Source: Cyanobacteriota bacterium (GTDB taxonomy: Bacteria > Cyanobacteriota > Cyanobacteriia > SKYG9). From it: 10,177 nt of DNA. The translations under genes were made by a program, and so were the position numbers. The notes under the pieces were generated by a model that was given only the letters and a program-made list of their open reading frames with translations, did not search any database and was not told where the DNA came from. The DNA lies in contig JANWZG010000109.1 in NCBI GenBank assembly GCA_025054735.1, positions 1 to 10,177 on the forward strand. Direction: 5' to 3'. This document shows, piece by piece, positions 1 to 7,602 of the stretch (the first letter of the stretch is position 1; each line of letters begins with the position of its first letter).

Positions 1-3000
1 ATGCGTGACATTTCTAGGACATCATTGATCAAACTCAGGAGATATTCACCACTACGATTGATAATCTCTAGAAATTTGCGCTGGTGTCTGCTTAAGGTAG
101 CATCACGGGTTAACACTTGAGTAAAGCCTAGAATGGCATTTAATGGCGTGCGCAGTTCGTGACTCATTTTAGACAAAAACTCGCTCTTAGCCCGGCTGGC
201 AATCTCTGCAGCCTCTTTTGCCTGCTGAAGAGATTTTTCTACTTGAGCACGATCGCGAATCTGTTGCTGCAACTCCTGGGTACGTTCTTGCACCTTCTCT
301 TCTAGGGTTTGCGAATAGTCTTCTAGTTGCTCATAAAGGCGAGCATTTTCTAGAGAAATAGCGGCCTGTGAGCACAACAACCGCAGCACTTCTAGGCGAT
401 CAGGCGTAAATGCCCCTACGATCAGATCATTTTCTAGGTAAAAAATGCCAACTAACTTACCCTGATGTAAAAGGGGTAAACAGAGAATTGATCGGGGCTG
501 ATGTTGTTTGATGTACGGGTCTGTTAGCTTTAGAGGTGAATCTAGATCTTGACTATTACTAGCATCATCCAGAACAACATCGTCCTGGGTATTAGCTACA
601 TAACGAATCAAGGAAAGCGGCAACTGATCATCCGTGGCAACAACAGCAACTTGCTCTACCCTAGGGCCAGACTGTTCCAGGATACCCTTGATTTCAATGA
701 TGAACTGCTCGTTGTGTTCCGTTAGCAGATAGCCAACACAGGCACCTGCATTTTCCAAGACGATCGTCATAACGCGCTCCAGCAACCGAGATAACACAAT
801 TTCGCTCGACATGGCCTGAGCAGCCCTCATCACAGCAGCTAGGTCAAGGTTGTCGGTTGTCAGGGTTGGGGGCTTGCCAGCACTCAGAGTCTGCTTGGTA
901 TGATTCAGTAGTTCTGGATAGCGCTGTTCTAAGTCAGTAACTTTGGCCGTAGCCCCCCAGTGGCAATAGGCATGATAAGCATCTTGAAGGTAGGTACTAG
1001 CCGTGCTGGGTTGATTTTGATCTAGATAGAACAGTGCTGCGCGTTCCTGGGCAAGAGCGGCATCATGGTTATAGCCATGTTGATAGGCCAGCGCTACTGC
1101 ACGATCATAGTGCTCAATAGCCTGTCGTTTGCGGTTGCGCAGGCGGTTACACTCAGCCTCTACCAGATGAACATGGTGCAAGCAGTTCATGGGCGCATGA
1201 ACTGCCCAACGCCTTAAGGTTTTTTGATTAATGGAGACTTGGTGCCATAACTCCTGGCTTTCGCTTGCTGAAACGATGGGTATTGCAGCCAGACAGCTCA
1301 GGGATTGGTACAGGTTAAAGGTAATAGCAAGAGCCGTGATAGCGCTACCCATGCGATAGTGAGTTGCGGCTCTAGCATGAATAAGGGCTTGCCTATAGTC
1401 AGCAAACTGATAACACAGATATAGCTGGAGAACATGAAAGGTAAACAGGCTAGCGGTATCGTTAGCTCGCTCATGTATAGGCAGCATTGTGTACCGATCG
1501 TAGGCACTGCCATTCAACACGCAGGGAGTATCACTATTGCCCGTAAGATTTAGCACTAATTGCCATCCCAGTCGATGCCAGTGCAACACTGACTCCTGTT
1601 TGAGAGCCGTGATTTTATCCGCCGCTTCTCTCATGATTTCGCCCAGAATTGATAGGGACGTACCCGTAAACCAAGCGTAGAAGCTACGAACTGCTAGGCT
1701 AGTGGCTGCCGTGGCTAAATCACCCAATTCTAATGCTGTTTGGTGAATATCTAACAATTCTGGCAAGGTGGTACGGGCGTGTTCTTTCCAAGGCTTAATG
1801 CTGGTTACGATCGTCTGCCGAATGCTGGCTTGCAGGGAATTATCCTCAAGGGATTGCATCAGGGCGATCGCCCACTCCCCTAGCCGACACCCGCTCTTGA
1901 TGTCAAGATTAGCGCACAGCAGAGACCCATAAATAGCGTAGGCAAGGGCAGATTCTGGAGTATTCCCAAATTGGCGCGATAGCCACAGTTGTTCTACTAA
2001 AATCAGTGGCACTAGCTCTGGAGCAGCATTGACAGTCGTTGTCATCAAACTAGAGAGCAGATGCATAGCAGCTAGGTGAACTGGATTAGCCATCGCCAGC
2101 CGATGCACTTGACTTGATCGGGTGAGCAAAATCAACTTGGTACGCAGAGTTGCCCACAAAAGATGATGACAACGAGGATGCCGTGGTAGCCTTACCCCTA
2201 GCTCTGTCAAGAGAGGCAGCGCGATCGTAATTGCCTCCAACTCTCGGTTTTGAGATTTCAGAGCTTGGATCCAAACTTCATAAAAGCCAACCTTATCCAA
2301 TAGGTTGCGTACATAGGGCAACGCTGACTCTAGCAACGCCTCTACCTGTTGATACTCAGCACTGAGATAGGCAGCATTGGCTGCGCGTAAGTGCAAGTCC
2401 AACATGAGGTCATAGCAGCGTTGCCAGCCATCACTACCCACTAGAGTGATTCCTACCTGGCAATAGGTAAGAGCTGCTTCAGCCGCTGCCGTGATTTTTG
2501 CTCTTTTCGCAGCCAAGAGATTAAGCTGCGCCAGATGATCTCGGTCGGTTTGAACTGTAAGGCAACTAATGCCAGCATTGAGCTGAGTAACGATTTCAAA
2601 AATCTTTTCATCTCGCTTTTCTGAGGGGGTATTTTTCCAGAGTTGCTGCCCAATGTGCCAATGTAGAGATGGTCGTTGTTCAGGAGGTACCAAGTCATAG
2701 GCAGCTTGGCGTAGGCGATCGTGGGCAAACTGGTACTTAACCATAAATTGCCGTGAAATAGCAGGATTAGTACCTCCAGTCGTTTGTCCAGCATTGTCTA
2801 AGGGCACGATGAATCCTTCTACAACAGCTCCCCACAAACAGGCAGCGGTCTCCCGTGGCGACTGCTGAGCTACCGTGACCAAGGTAACTAGTTCAAATGG
2901 ATTACCTAAATAGGCTGCTAGAGAGAGCACCCGCCGGGTGCTCTCCGATAGTGACTGCATTTTTTCTGTCAACAGAGCAGCTTCGTTATCAGCAATGTCA

Positions 3001-4802
3001 AGCACTTGAATGGGTTCTAGCTGCCACTGCCAGTGGTGAGTTGTGGGGTCAAACCTAATCAGATGGCGACGATGGAGCAACGTCAGAAATTCCTTAACTA
3101 CTAAGGGATAGCCACCTGTTTTTTCTGCAATCAGGGCAGCTAGAGGCTGTACTTCTGCGGGCGATCGTCGTAAAGTGTCAGCCGTTAGCTCTGTAATTGC
3201 GCCTAAGCCCAGTGGTTCTAGGGCGATGGTTTGCACAGGCAACTGTCCTGATATTTCTGCCAGCCGAATCACTAGCCCCTGATTAGCCTCTAGAGCACTA
3301 GATCGATAGATACCAATCAGTAGTAGTTGGGTGTTCGGGGTTGTTATCAGCAGTTGTAAGAGTTTGAGAGAAGCAGGATCAGCCCAGTGCAGGTCATCAA
3401 GCACCAAAACTAACAGTCGGTTGGCTTGGGTGAACACTTGAACCAGATTTTGAAAGGCTAGATGGCAACGCTCATGCCAGTCAGCAACGGGAACTGGCTG
3501 GGGTGGTCGCTGTTTTCCCATAATTAGCTCTAACTGCGGGATTACCTCCGCCATGAGGTAATAATCTTTCCCCAGAGCTGCTTGTAGCCTCGCTCGCCAG
3601 TCAGCTAGTTCTGCTTCAGGTAACATCAACAGTTGCCGCACCAAGTCAGAAAATGCATTAATCAGTGCCTTATAGGGTTGGGTGACGGTTGCAATGGTAT
3701 ACTGCTGTTCAAATTTGCCGATGATTAAGTAACCTTGGCGATCGCTAACTGTTGTGCGCAAACTCCTACTAAGGGATGTTTTGCCCACGCCAGACTCTCC
3801 GGTAATCAAAACAACTTCTGGCTGGCAACGTCGAGTAACCCGATCCAGAATCTGAGATAACCGATTTAGTTCAACTTCTCTGCCATAGAGACGAGTTGGT
3901 ATTTGAAAGCGGCTGACAACATCGTTAGCGCCCAGTGAAAAAGGTTCAATTCGACCAGACTGCTGCCATCGTTCCAAACAGGTTTGAAAATCAGCTTGAA
4001 TGCCTGCACCACTTTGGTAGCGATCGTCTGGATTCTTCGCCAGCAACTTCATAATAATTTGCGACACCATCAACGGCACGCTACCTGGGAGTAAGTGAGG
4101 CGGAATTGGAGTTTGGGCGATGTGGCAATGCACCAACTCTAGCGGATCTGTAACTGTAAATGGTGGTGCTCCCGTTAGCAATTCATAGAGGGTTGCCCCC
4201 AGGGAATAAAAATCGGTACGGTAGTCTAACGATCGACTCATGCGACCTGTTTGCTCAGGAGACATGTACACCAAGTTGCCCTCTAGCAGAGTAGGGGGCT
4301 GCAACGTGGGAACCCGCTCCGGTAAACGATCGTTAATGAGTGTAGCGGCTAGCTTAAAGTCAATGAGTTTGAGTTGGTTTGTCTCTAGGTTCCAGATAAT
4401 GTGTTCAGGATTAATATCACGGTGAATCAAGCCAGCAGCATGTAACTCGGATAGACAGCCTGCAATCCGCATCCCTAAGTAAAGAATTTCGGACAGAGTA
4501 AAGCGGTGATCGCGCTGTAAAGTAGCCAATGAGTCACCACCAATGTCTTCTAGGATGGTGACTAGGCCGCCTTGATAGGTAAACACGTCATAGGCTTGAA
4601 TCACCCCCCCTAGGTTAAGTGCTCGCAATAGGCCATATTCCTGCCTATACCGATCAAGCTGCGTAGTGGACTGCACCTTTATCCACTTCAACACAACTGA
4701 GCGCCCATCGACATCCCGAATGCCTCTGTATACGGCAGAGCGATTGCTATTATGCAAACAGTCAAGAAGCTGGTAACCAGGAATGGAGCGCATAACAGAC
4801 AT
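1..4802 (-). CDS. Tandem Ser/Thr kinase - AAA ATPase - GAF - histidine kinase (3' part missing)
   Basis: This is a giant cytoplasmic signalling protein of the cyanobacterial Ser/Thr-and-His tandem kinase type (Anabaena Pkn41/Pkn42-like). I translated 1600 codons in one frame with no stop or frameshift; it is cut by the window's left edge. Domain order: a Ser/Thr kinase fold at about 8-275 (K39 in VVLKW, HRD 127-129, DFK 148-150, then MSPEQTGR). Next is an AAA_16-type ATPase from about 305 (Walker A GESGVGKT at 335-342, Walker B VLDDLHWADP with D469/D470). A long helical, TPR-like region follows at about 760-1320. A GAF domain spans about 1330-1490, a coiled coil about 1490-1540, and a HisKA dimerisation domain carries the phospho-acceptor in SHELRTPLN (H1548). 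The HATPase domain, and any receiver, must lie beyond position 1. Oddities: the HRD-loop Asn is His134 and DFG is DFK, so Ser/Thr kinase activity is doubtful. The ATG at 4802 is chosen as the first in-frame start; Met4 (4793) is an alternative, and neither has a good ribosome site. The input signal and output partner are unknown. Confidence 0.93.
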   Translation of the reverse strand, partial: MSVMRSIPGYQLLDCLHNSNRSAVYRGIRDVDGRSVVLKWIKVQSTTQLDRYRQEYGLLRALNLGGVIQAYDVFTYQGGLVTILEDIGGDSLATLQRDHRFTLSEILYLGMRIAGCLSELHAAGLIHRDINPEHIIWNLETNQLKLIDFKLAATLINDRLPERVPTLQPPTLLEGNLVYMSPEQTGRMSRSLDYRTDFYSLGATLYELLTGAPPFTVTDPLELVHCHIAQTPIPPHLLPGSVPLMVSQIIMKLLAKNPDDRYQSGAGIQADFQTCLERWQQSGRIEPFSLGANDVVSRFQIPTRLYGREVELNRLSQILDRVTRRCQPEVVLITGESGVGKTSLSRSLRTTVSDRQGYLIIGKFEQQYTIATVTQPYKALINAFSDLVRQLLMLPEAELADWRARLQAALGKDYYLMAEVIPQLELIMGKQRPPQPVPVADWHERCHLAFQNLVQVFTQANRLLVLVLDDLHWADPASLKLLQLLITTPNTQLLLIGIYRSSALEANQGLVIRLAEISGQLPVQTIALEPLGLGAITELTADTLRRSPAEVQPLAALIAEKTGGYPLVVKEFLTLLHRRHLIRFDPTTHHWQWQLEPIQVLDIADNEAALLTEKMQSLSESTRRVLSLAAYLGNPFELVTLVTVAQQSPRETAACLWGAVVEGFIVPLDNAGQTTGGTNPAISRQFMVKYQFAHDRLRQAAYDLVPPEQRPSLHWHIGQQLWKNTPSEKRDEKIFEIVTQLNAGISCLTVQTDRDHLAQLNLLAAKRAKITAAAEAALTYCQVGITLVGSDGWQRCYDLMLDLHLRAANAAYLSAEYQQVEALLESALPYVRNLLDKVGFYEVWIQALKSQNRELEAITIALPLLTELGVRLPRHPRCHHLLWATLRTKLILLTRSSQVHRLAMANPVHLAAMHLLSSLMTTTVNAAPELVPLILVEQLWLSRQFGNTPESALAYAIYGSLLCANLDIKSGCRLGEWAIALMQSLEDNSLQASIRQTIVTSIKPWKEHARTTLPELLDIHQTALELGDLATAATSLAVRSFYAWFTGTSLSILGEIMREAADKITALKQESVLHWHRLGWQLVLNLTGNSDTPCVLNGSAYDRYTMLPIHERANDTASLFTFHVLQLYLCYQFADYRQALIHARAATHYRMGSAITALAITFNLYQSLSCLAAIPIVSASESQELWHQVSINQKTLRRWAVHAPMNCLHHVHLVEAECNRLRNRKRQAIEHYDRAVALAYQHGYNHDAALAQERAALFYLDQNQPSTASTYLQDAYHAYCHWGATAKVTDLEQRYPELLNHTKQTLSAGKPPTLTTDNLDLAAVMRAAQAMSSEIVLSRLLERVMTIVLENAGACVGYLLTEHNEQFIIEIKGILEQSGPRVEQVAVVATDDQLPLSLIRYVANTQDDVVLDDASNSQDLDSPLKLTDPYIKQHQPRSILCLPLLHQGKLVGIFYLENDLIVGAFTPDRLEVLRLLCSQAAISLENARLYEQLEDYSQTLEEKVQERTQELQQQIRDRAQVEKSLQQAKEAAEIASRAKSEFLSKMSHELRTPLNAILGFTQVLTRDATLSRHQRKFLEIINRSGEYLLSLINDVLEMSR
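1864..1871. repeat. HIP1 octamer (GCGATCGC)
   Basis: This is an exact copy of the highly iterated palindrome HIP1, an octamer over-represented in many cyanobacterial genomes. It lies inside the tandem kinase gene. Many shorter CGATCG cores occur throughout the window. It serves as a lineage marker; no local function is implied. Confidence 0.8.
3738..3745. repeat. HIP1 octamer (GCGATCGC)
   Basis: This is the second exact HIP1 octamer in the window. It lies inside the AAA ATPase part of the tandem kinase gene, just downstream (in gene direction) of the Walker A codons. It supports a cyanobacterial origin. Confidence 0.8.
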
Positions 4803-4887
4803 CTATCCAGTACTCAAATCAGTTTTTACAGCAAGATACGGATAGCACCGGGATTCTTTAACAACCCCTAGCAATTCTAAGTCGGTC

Positions 4888-4915
4888 TTGATGCAGTCTC
4901 CGTATGGTATATAAA
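4888..4915 (+). promoter_or_regulatory. Promoter-like sequence, plus strand
   Basis: TTGATG (4888-4893) is followed after 16 bases by TATAAA (4910-4915), a fair match to a sigma70 promoter. A transcript would begin near 4922, just ahead of an AGGAGG site. It would run away from the kinase gene and toward the 3' end of the minus-strand acetyltransferase gene. No recognisable gene follows, so this is either a chance match or the promoter of a small RNA or very short ORF. Confidence 0.3.
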
Positions 4916-4930
4916 AGCACTGGAAAAACC

Positions 4931-4966
4931 AGGAGGTTCACCATCATGAATTCTAGGCATAGTTAG
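4931..4966 (+). other. Strong Shine-Dalgarno plus minimal ORF
   Basis: AGGAGG at 4931-4936 sits 9 bases before an ATG at 4946, which opens a six-codon ORF, MNSRHS, ending in TAG at 4964-4966. The same frame is open back to an ATG at 4904, which would give a 20-residue peptide (MVYKSTGKTRRFTIMNSRHS) but would put the start inside the promoter-like element. The ribosome site is better than that of several real genes in this window. It could belong to a tiny peptide or leader, be the decayed start of a lost gene, or be chance. I do not recognise the peptide. Confidence 0.2.
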
Positions 4967-5104
4967 TTAAGACTCTATATGAGAGAGTGCTGTCTCTGGT
5001 CTATTCACGCCTCATTAGCCATAGATCACTACCTAGGTCTATAGTGTATCGCTGATCAGCCGATGTGTAACCGATCCGCTGAGAGCTAAGCAGAAAAAAT
5101 CACA

Positions 5105-5599
5105 TTACTCGTCTACTCGGCGGCCCACAATAACTAGATCTCGTTCGATGTCATCGAATTTTGCTACACGTGGCAGGTATCCCCACTGCTGAAAACCAAG
5201 GCGCTCAAATAATTTTAAGCTAGGCAAATTGTGACCAAAAATAAACCCAACTAGGGTTGTAATTCCTAGGTAGGGACTTTTACCGATAGCCGTTTCCACC
5301 AGGAAGCGTCCTACACCTTGGCGGCGAAACTCCGGATGAACGTAAAGGCTTAACTCGGCTGTAGAGCGGTAGGCGCATCGACCATAGAAAGCTTGAAATC
5401 CTAGCCAACCTGTGATTATCCCGTCTGCTTCAGCTACCCACAAGGGATAGCGATCGGGCTGGTGGGCATGAAACCAGTCCCGTCGGCTATCAACCGTCAC
5501 TGGCTCCAGGTCACCAGTGACCATGCGACTTGGAATCGTTGTATTGTAAATGGCGACGATCGCCGGTAGATCTGATTCAGCAGCATCACGAATGAGCAT
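5105..5599 (-). CDS. GNAT N-acetyltransferase, PAT/MnaT-like (COG1247 type)
   Basis: This 164-residue protein is complete and of the usual length for single-domain GNAT enzymes. It should move the acetyl group of acetyl-CoA to an amine, acting in the cytoplasm. Strand beta4 and the acetyl-CoA pyrophosphate loop are seen at about 81-100: AELSLYVHP, then RRQGVG at 92-97 (the Q/RxxGxG/A signature). E82 is placed like the glutamate of phosphinothricin acetyltransferases. The second signature, N124 to F136 (NLPSLKLFERLGF), is the usual Asn...Ser...Phe-x-x-x-Gly-Phe stretch near the C-terminus. The closest recognisable group is the phosphinothricin / L-amino-acid (methionine sulfone/sulfoximine) N-acetyltransferase family; the true substrate cannot be read from sequence. 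It starts at the ATG at 5597-5599; I see no strong Shine-Dalgarno upstream. The gene points the same way as the tandem kinase but is 302 bp from it, so they are probably not one operon. Confidence 0.88.
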   Translation of the reverse strand: MLIRDAAESDLPAIVAIYNTTIPSRMVTGDLEPVTVDSRRDWFHAHQPDRYPLWVAEADGIITGWLGFQAFYGRCAYRSTAELSLYVHPEFRRQGVGRFLVETAIGKSPYLGITTLVGFIFGHNLPSLKLFERLGFQQWGYLPRVAKFDDIERDLVIVGRRVDE

Positions 5600-5644
5600 G
5601 TGCAGGGATTGACCTATATCTGTGGTTTTCTTGATAAGTGATGT

Positions 5645-5673
5645 ACTATATGTGGAATTGTGCGGGATATTAA
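5645..5673 (-). promoter_or_regulatory. Candidate promoter for the GNAT gene
   Basis: Read on the minus strand, TTAATA (5673-5668) and TATAGT (5650-5645) are separated by 17 bases. This would start a transcript near 5638, giving a 5' leader of about 39 bases before the ATG of the acetyltransferase. The -10 is a five-of-six match, the -35 four of six. Confidence 0.35.
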
Positions 5674-5686
5674 CGATAGTTATAGA
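5658..5686 (+). promoter_or_regulatory. Candidate promoter for the AMIN-domain gene
   Basis: TTGTGC (5658-5663) and TATAGA (5681-5686) are separated by 17 bases. A transcript from here would have a leader of about 100 bases before the ATG at 5795. It overlaps the candidate promoter of the divergent GNAT gene, so the two could compete. A weaker alternative is TTGAAC at 5719-5724 with CATATC at 5742-5747. Confidence 0.25.
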
Positions 5687-5794
5687 GTCGCAAGACGAAC
5701 CATGACGATCAGCTCAAATTGAACTATGCTTGAGTCCTAACCATATCGATAGCGTTGTAGGTACTGCGGTCGCAGATAAAACGGATACGGAATT

Positions 5795-7555
5795 ATGAGA
5801 CAGATTGAGCAGCGGATTATGAATTGGTCACGGATATGGCCCCATGTTGTCGGGTTATCTACCCTGGCATCGGTAGTCATGATAGCTCCTGCCTATGCTG
5901 GTGAACTGACTCAGTGGAGCTTTGACCCTGTAACCAACCGTCTCGATGTAGTTACATCCACTAGCATCAAGCCACGTCATCTATTGATGGCACAGCCTGC
6001 TCGCATTATCTTAGATCTGCCCAACATCAAGCTAGGCAATATTGCTACCCAGAAACGCTTCCCCACTGGGGCCGTCCAACAAATTCGAGTGTCGCAGTAC
6101 CAACCTGACGTTGCCCGCATTGTGCTGGAGTTATCTCCTGATGCTGTGTTGGATCCGCGTCAAGTTGCCCTAGAACCAGTAGGGGGGAATGGCAATACGG
6201 CCCCACGCTGGATATTGCGCCCCCTGTTAGCTAGCAGTAGCCCTGTAGGATCTCGCCCTAGCCAATCAGCTACATCGTCATCATCTGGGACAAACGCCGT
6301 AACCATCACTGCCGCATCGCCTGAATTCCCGCCAAGCTCTGCTGATAATACTCAGGGAATTCCAATCGCAGTGACATTGCCAGAAACACCCCCCAACCCA
6401 ACTCCTAGTGCTCGCTCTGCAACTCGATCGTCTTTGCCGGGGTCATCGCCTGCAAGCAGCTTGCCTCAACTGGGGCCAACAACCACTACTCCAACTGCTC
6501 CTGTAGCAATGCCAACCCAGCCACCAACCCAGCCGATCGTTGTGTCGCCCCAATCTAAGCCACCAGTCCAGCCTTCACCCGTTGTTTCTCCTAGGGTTGT
6601 CTCCTCTTCTACTACGACGGCTCAAACGGTGACTGAGGTATTTCCTCCAGCTATTATGCCTTCTAAAGAGCAAGTTACCGTAACTGTACCTGCTCCCGAC
6701 CAGGCAGCCGCTCTACCAACTAGAGTTGAGTCAATAGGCCAATCACCCAGTGTGTCTCCACCAGTTGCACCACCACCCGCGACACCTCGCCCAGTAGCGC
6801 CAGTATCTGTACCACCACCCGTTGCTACCACTCCCATAGCTTCAGCACCGAGCCAGCCGTCACCTCTACCAACACTGTCTCCAGCACCTTCAACAGCGGT
6901 GTCTGTACCCTCATCTCCGCCAGCATCTCCTCCAGCCGCTACCACTGCCCCACCGTCTAGCACTCTACCATCATCTTTGCCAGTCAGCAGTCGCTCTAGT
7001 GCTATAGACTTTGGGCAACCCTTGCCGATCGCCCGTAGCTCGCCATCCACCACCATTTCACTGCCTCCCTCTACGTCCAACCCCGGTACTGCTACCCCAG
7101 TGGTTCCCTTTGGCACCGCGCCAGTATTTAACTCATCGGTTCCCAGACAAACTCCACCACCGCCGACCGTTTCTCCACACAGCAATGCTGGAGTAATCTA
7201 TGCTGCTATCACAACAAAGACCACTTCAGGCACTATTTTGCCATCAGGCACAGTGCTCAGCGTGCGATATCCGGGTACAACACCCCTCAATCTGCAAACA
7301 GCGATCGGTCGCCAGGACGTGTTGCTTCTACAAACTGAGATTCGATCAGCATCGGGCCAAGTCATTTTTTCAGCAGGCACTCCCATCATTGGTCAGTTTC
7401 AACTAACCAGCCAAGGAGGACAGTTCATCACCCAAGCTATTGTGCTGGCCGATCGCAACATACCCTTAATGGCCCGCTCTGAGTTCTTACCTACGAGTAT
7501 TATTCAGCCAAACCAAACTCTTCAAATTAGCTTGACGGATACACTCACAAATTAG
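5795..7555 (+). CDS. Secreted AMIN-domain protein with proline-rich linker and TrbI/VirB10-like C-terminal domain
   Basis: This 586-residue protein is probably exported to the periplasm or cell wall. It has an N-terminal signal peptide: hydrophobic segment at about 15-32 and an AYA|G cleavage site after A35. Next is an AMIN-like beta domain at about 38-120 (LTQWSFDPVTNRLDV, then ARIILDLPNI and VARIVLELSP). AMIN domains are known to target amidases and secretins such as AmiC and PilQ to peptidoglycan or the septum. A linker of about 310 residues (roughly 150-460), very rich in Pro, Ser, Thr, Val and Ala, follows and suggests an extended spacer through the wall. The C-terminal 120 residues (SGTILPSGTVLSVRYPG, later GTPIIGQFQ) resemble a beta domain of cyanobacterial envelope proteins distantly like TrbI/VirB10; that match is by eye. 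No amidase or secretin domain is present, so the protein is more likely structural. The start at 5795 is the most upstream one; Met9 (5819) begins a more typical signal peptide and may be the true start. It converges on cysH. Confidence 0.87.
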   Translation: MRQIEQRIMNWSRIWPHVVGLSTLASVVMIAPAYAGELTQWSFDPVTNRLDVVTSTSIKPRHLLMAQPARIILDLPNIKLGNIATQKRFPTGAVQQIRVSQYQPDVARIVLELSPDAVLDPRQVALEPVGGNGNTAPRWILRPLLASSSPVGSRPSQSATSSSSGTNAVTITAASPEFPPSSADNTQGIPIAVTLPETPPNPTPSARSATRSSLPGSSPASSLPQLGPTTTTPTAPVAMPTQPPTQPIVVSPQSKPPVQPSPVVSPRVVSSSTTTAQTVTEVFPPAIMPSKEQVTVTVPAPDQAAALPTRVESIGQSPSVSPPVAPPPATPRPVAPVSVPPPVATTPIASAPSQPSPLPTLSPAPSTAVSVPSSPPASPPAATTAPPSSTLPSSLPVSSRSSAIDFGQPLPIARSSPSTTISLPPSTSNPGTATPVVPFGTAPVFNSSVPRQTPPPPTVSPHSNAGVIYAAITTKTTSGTILPSGTVLSVRYPGTTPLNLQTAIGRQDVLLLQTEIRSASGQVIFSAGTPIIGQFQLTSQGGQFITQAIVLADRNIPLMARSEFLPTSIIQPNQTLQISLTDTLTN

Positions 7556-7558
7556 CCA

Positions 7559-7602
7559 CACATTAGCAAACTAGTCCAACCAACAAGTTTCACCTAGATG
7601 TG
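7559..7602. terminator. Imperfect hairpin between convergent genes
   Basis: The left arm CACAT-TAG-C-AAACT (7559-7572) pairs with the right arm AGTTT-CAC-CTA-G-ATGTG (7586-7602): 13 base pairs with two small interruptions and a 13-base loop. It starts three bases after the AMIN-gene stop and takes in the cysH stop codon, so it could affect 3' ends on both strands. It lacks a T-run on either side, so it is not a standard intrinsic terminator. Confidence 0.3.

Larger units (their letters stand above)
4803..5104. other. Gap between tandem kinase and GNAT gene
   Basis: This 302-bp stretch has no ORF of convincing length. It is the upstream region of the tandem kinase and the downstream region of the acetyltransferase, both on the minus strand. 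On the plus strand it holds the promoter-like and AGGAGG elements listed separately. On the minus strand, 4858-4947 can encode a 29-residue peptide with a hydrophobic start (MMVNLLVFPVLLYTI) and a basic tail, but it has no Shine-Dalgarno, so I do not call it a gene. A perfect 10-bp palindrome, GCTGATCAGC, lies at 5051-5060 and another, ACCTAGGT, at 5031-5038. Neither is followed by a T-run that would make a standard terminator. I found no convincing sigma70 promoter for the kinase gene. Confidence 0.7.
5600..5794. other. Divergent spacer, GNAT / AMIN protein
   Basis: This 195-bp spacer separates two divergently read genes and should hold both promoters. Candidate elements are listed separately. 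I see no NtcA-type GTA-N8-TAC site and no clear RNA gene in it. Confidence 0.6.

Noticed and set aside
1298..2794. Short minus-strand ORFs at 1298-1513, 2086-2274 and 2453-2794
   Set aside because: They are out of frame with, and buried in, the continuous tandem kinase reading frame, and show no recognisable protein features.
4240..4425. 61-residue plus-strand ORF
   Set aside because: It runs antisense to the catalytic and activation loops of the kinase domain, whose motifs (HRD, SPEQTGR) are clear on the other strand.
4974..5000. AGAGA-GTGCTG-TCTCT hairpin after the mini-ORF as a small-RNA terminator
   Set aside because: The stem is only five base pairs, partly A-U, and no T-run follows.
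5051..5060. GCTGATCAGC as a terminator of the GNAT gene
   Set aside because: It is a perfect 10-bp palindrome but leaves no room for a loop and has no following T-run on the minus strand; the T6 run of the region sits before it, right after the stop codon.
6622..7185. 187-residue glycine/valine-rich ORF on the minus strand
   Set aside because: It lies wholly opposite the Pro/Ser/Thr linker of the AMIN protein; reverse reading of CCN/ACN/GCN-rich codons gives long open frames. The plus frame has a signal peptide and recognisable domains at both ends.
7011..7406. Short ORFs on both strands at 7011-7196, 7198-7389 and 7200-7406
   Set aside because: They are out-of-frame shadows over the end of the AMIN-protein gene.
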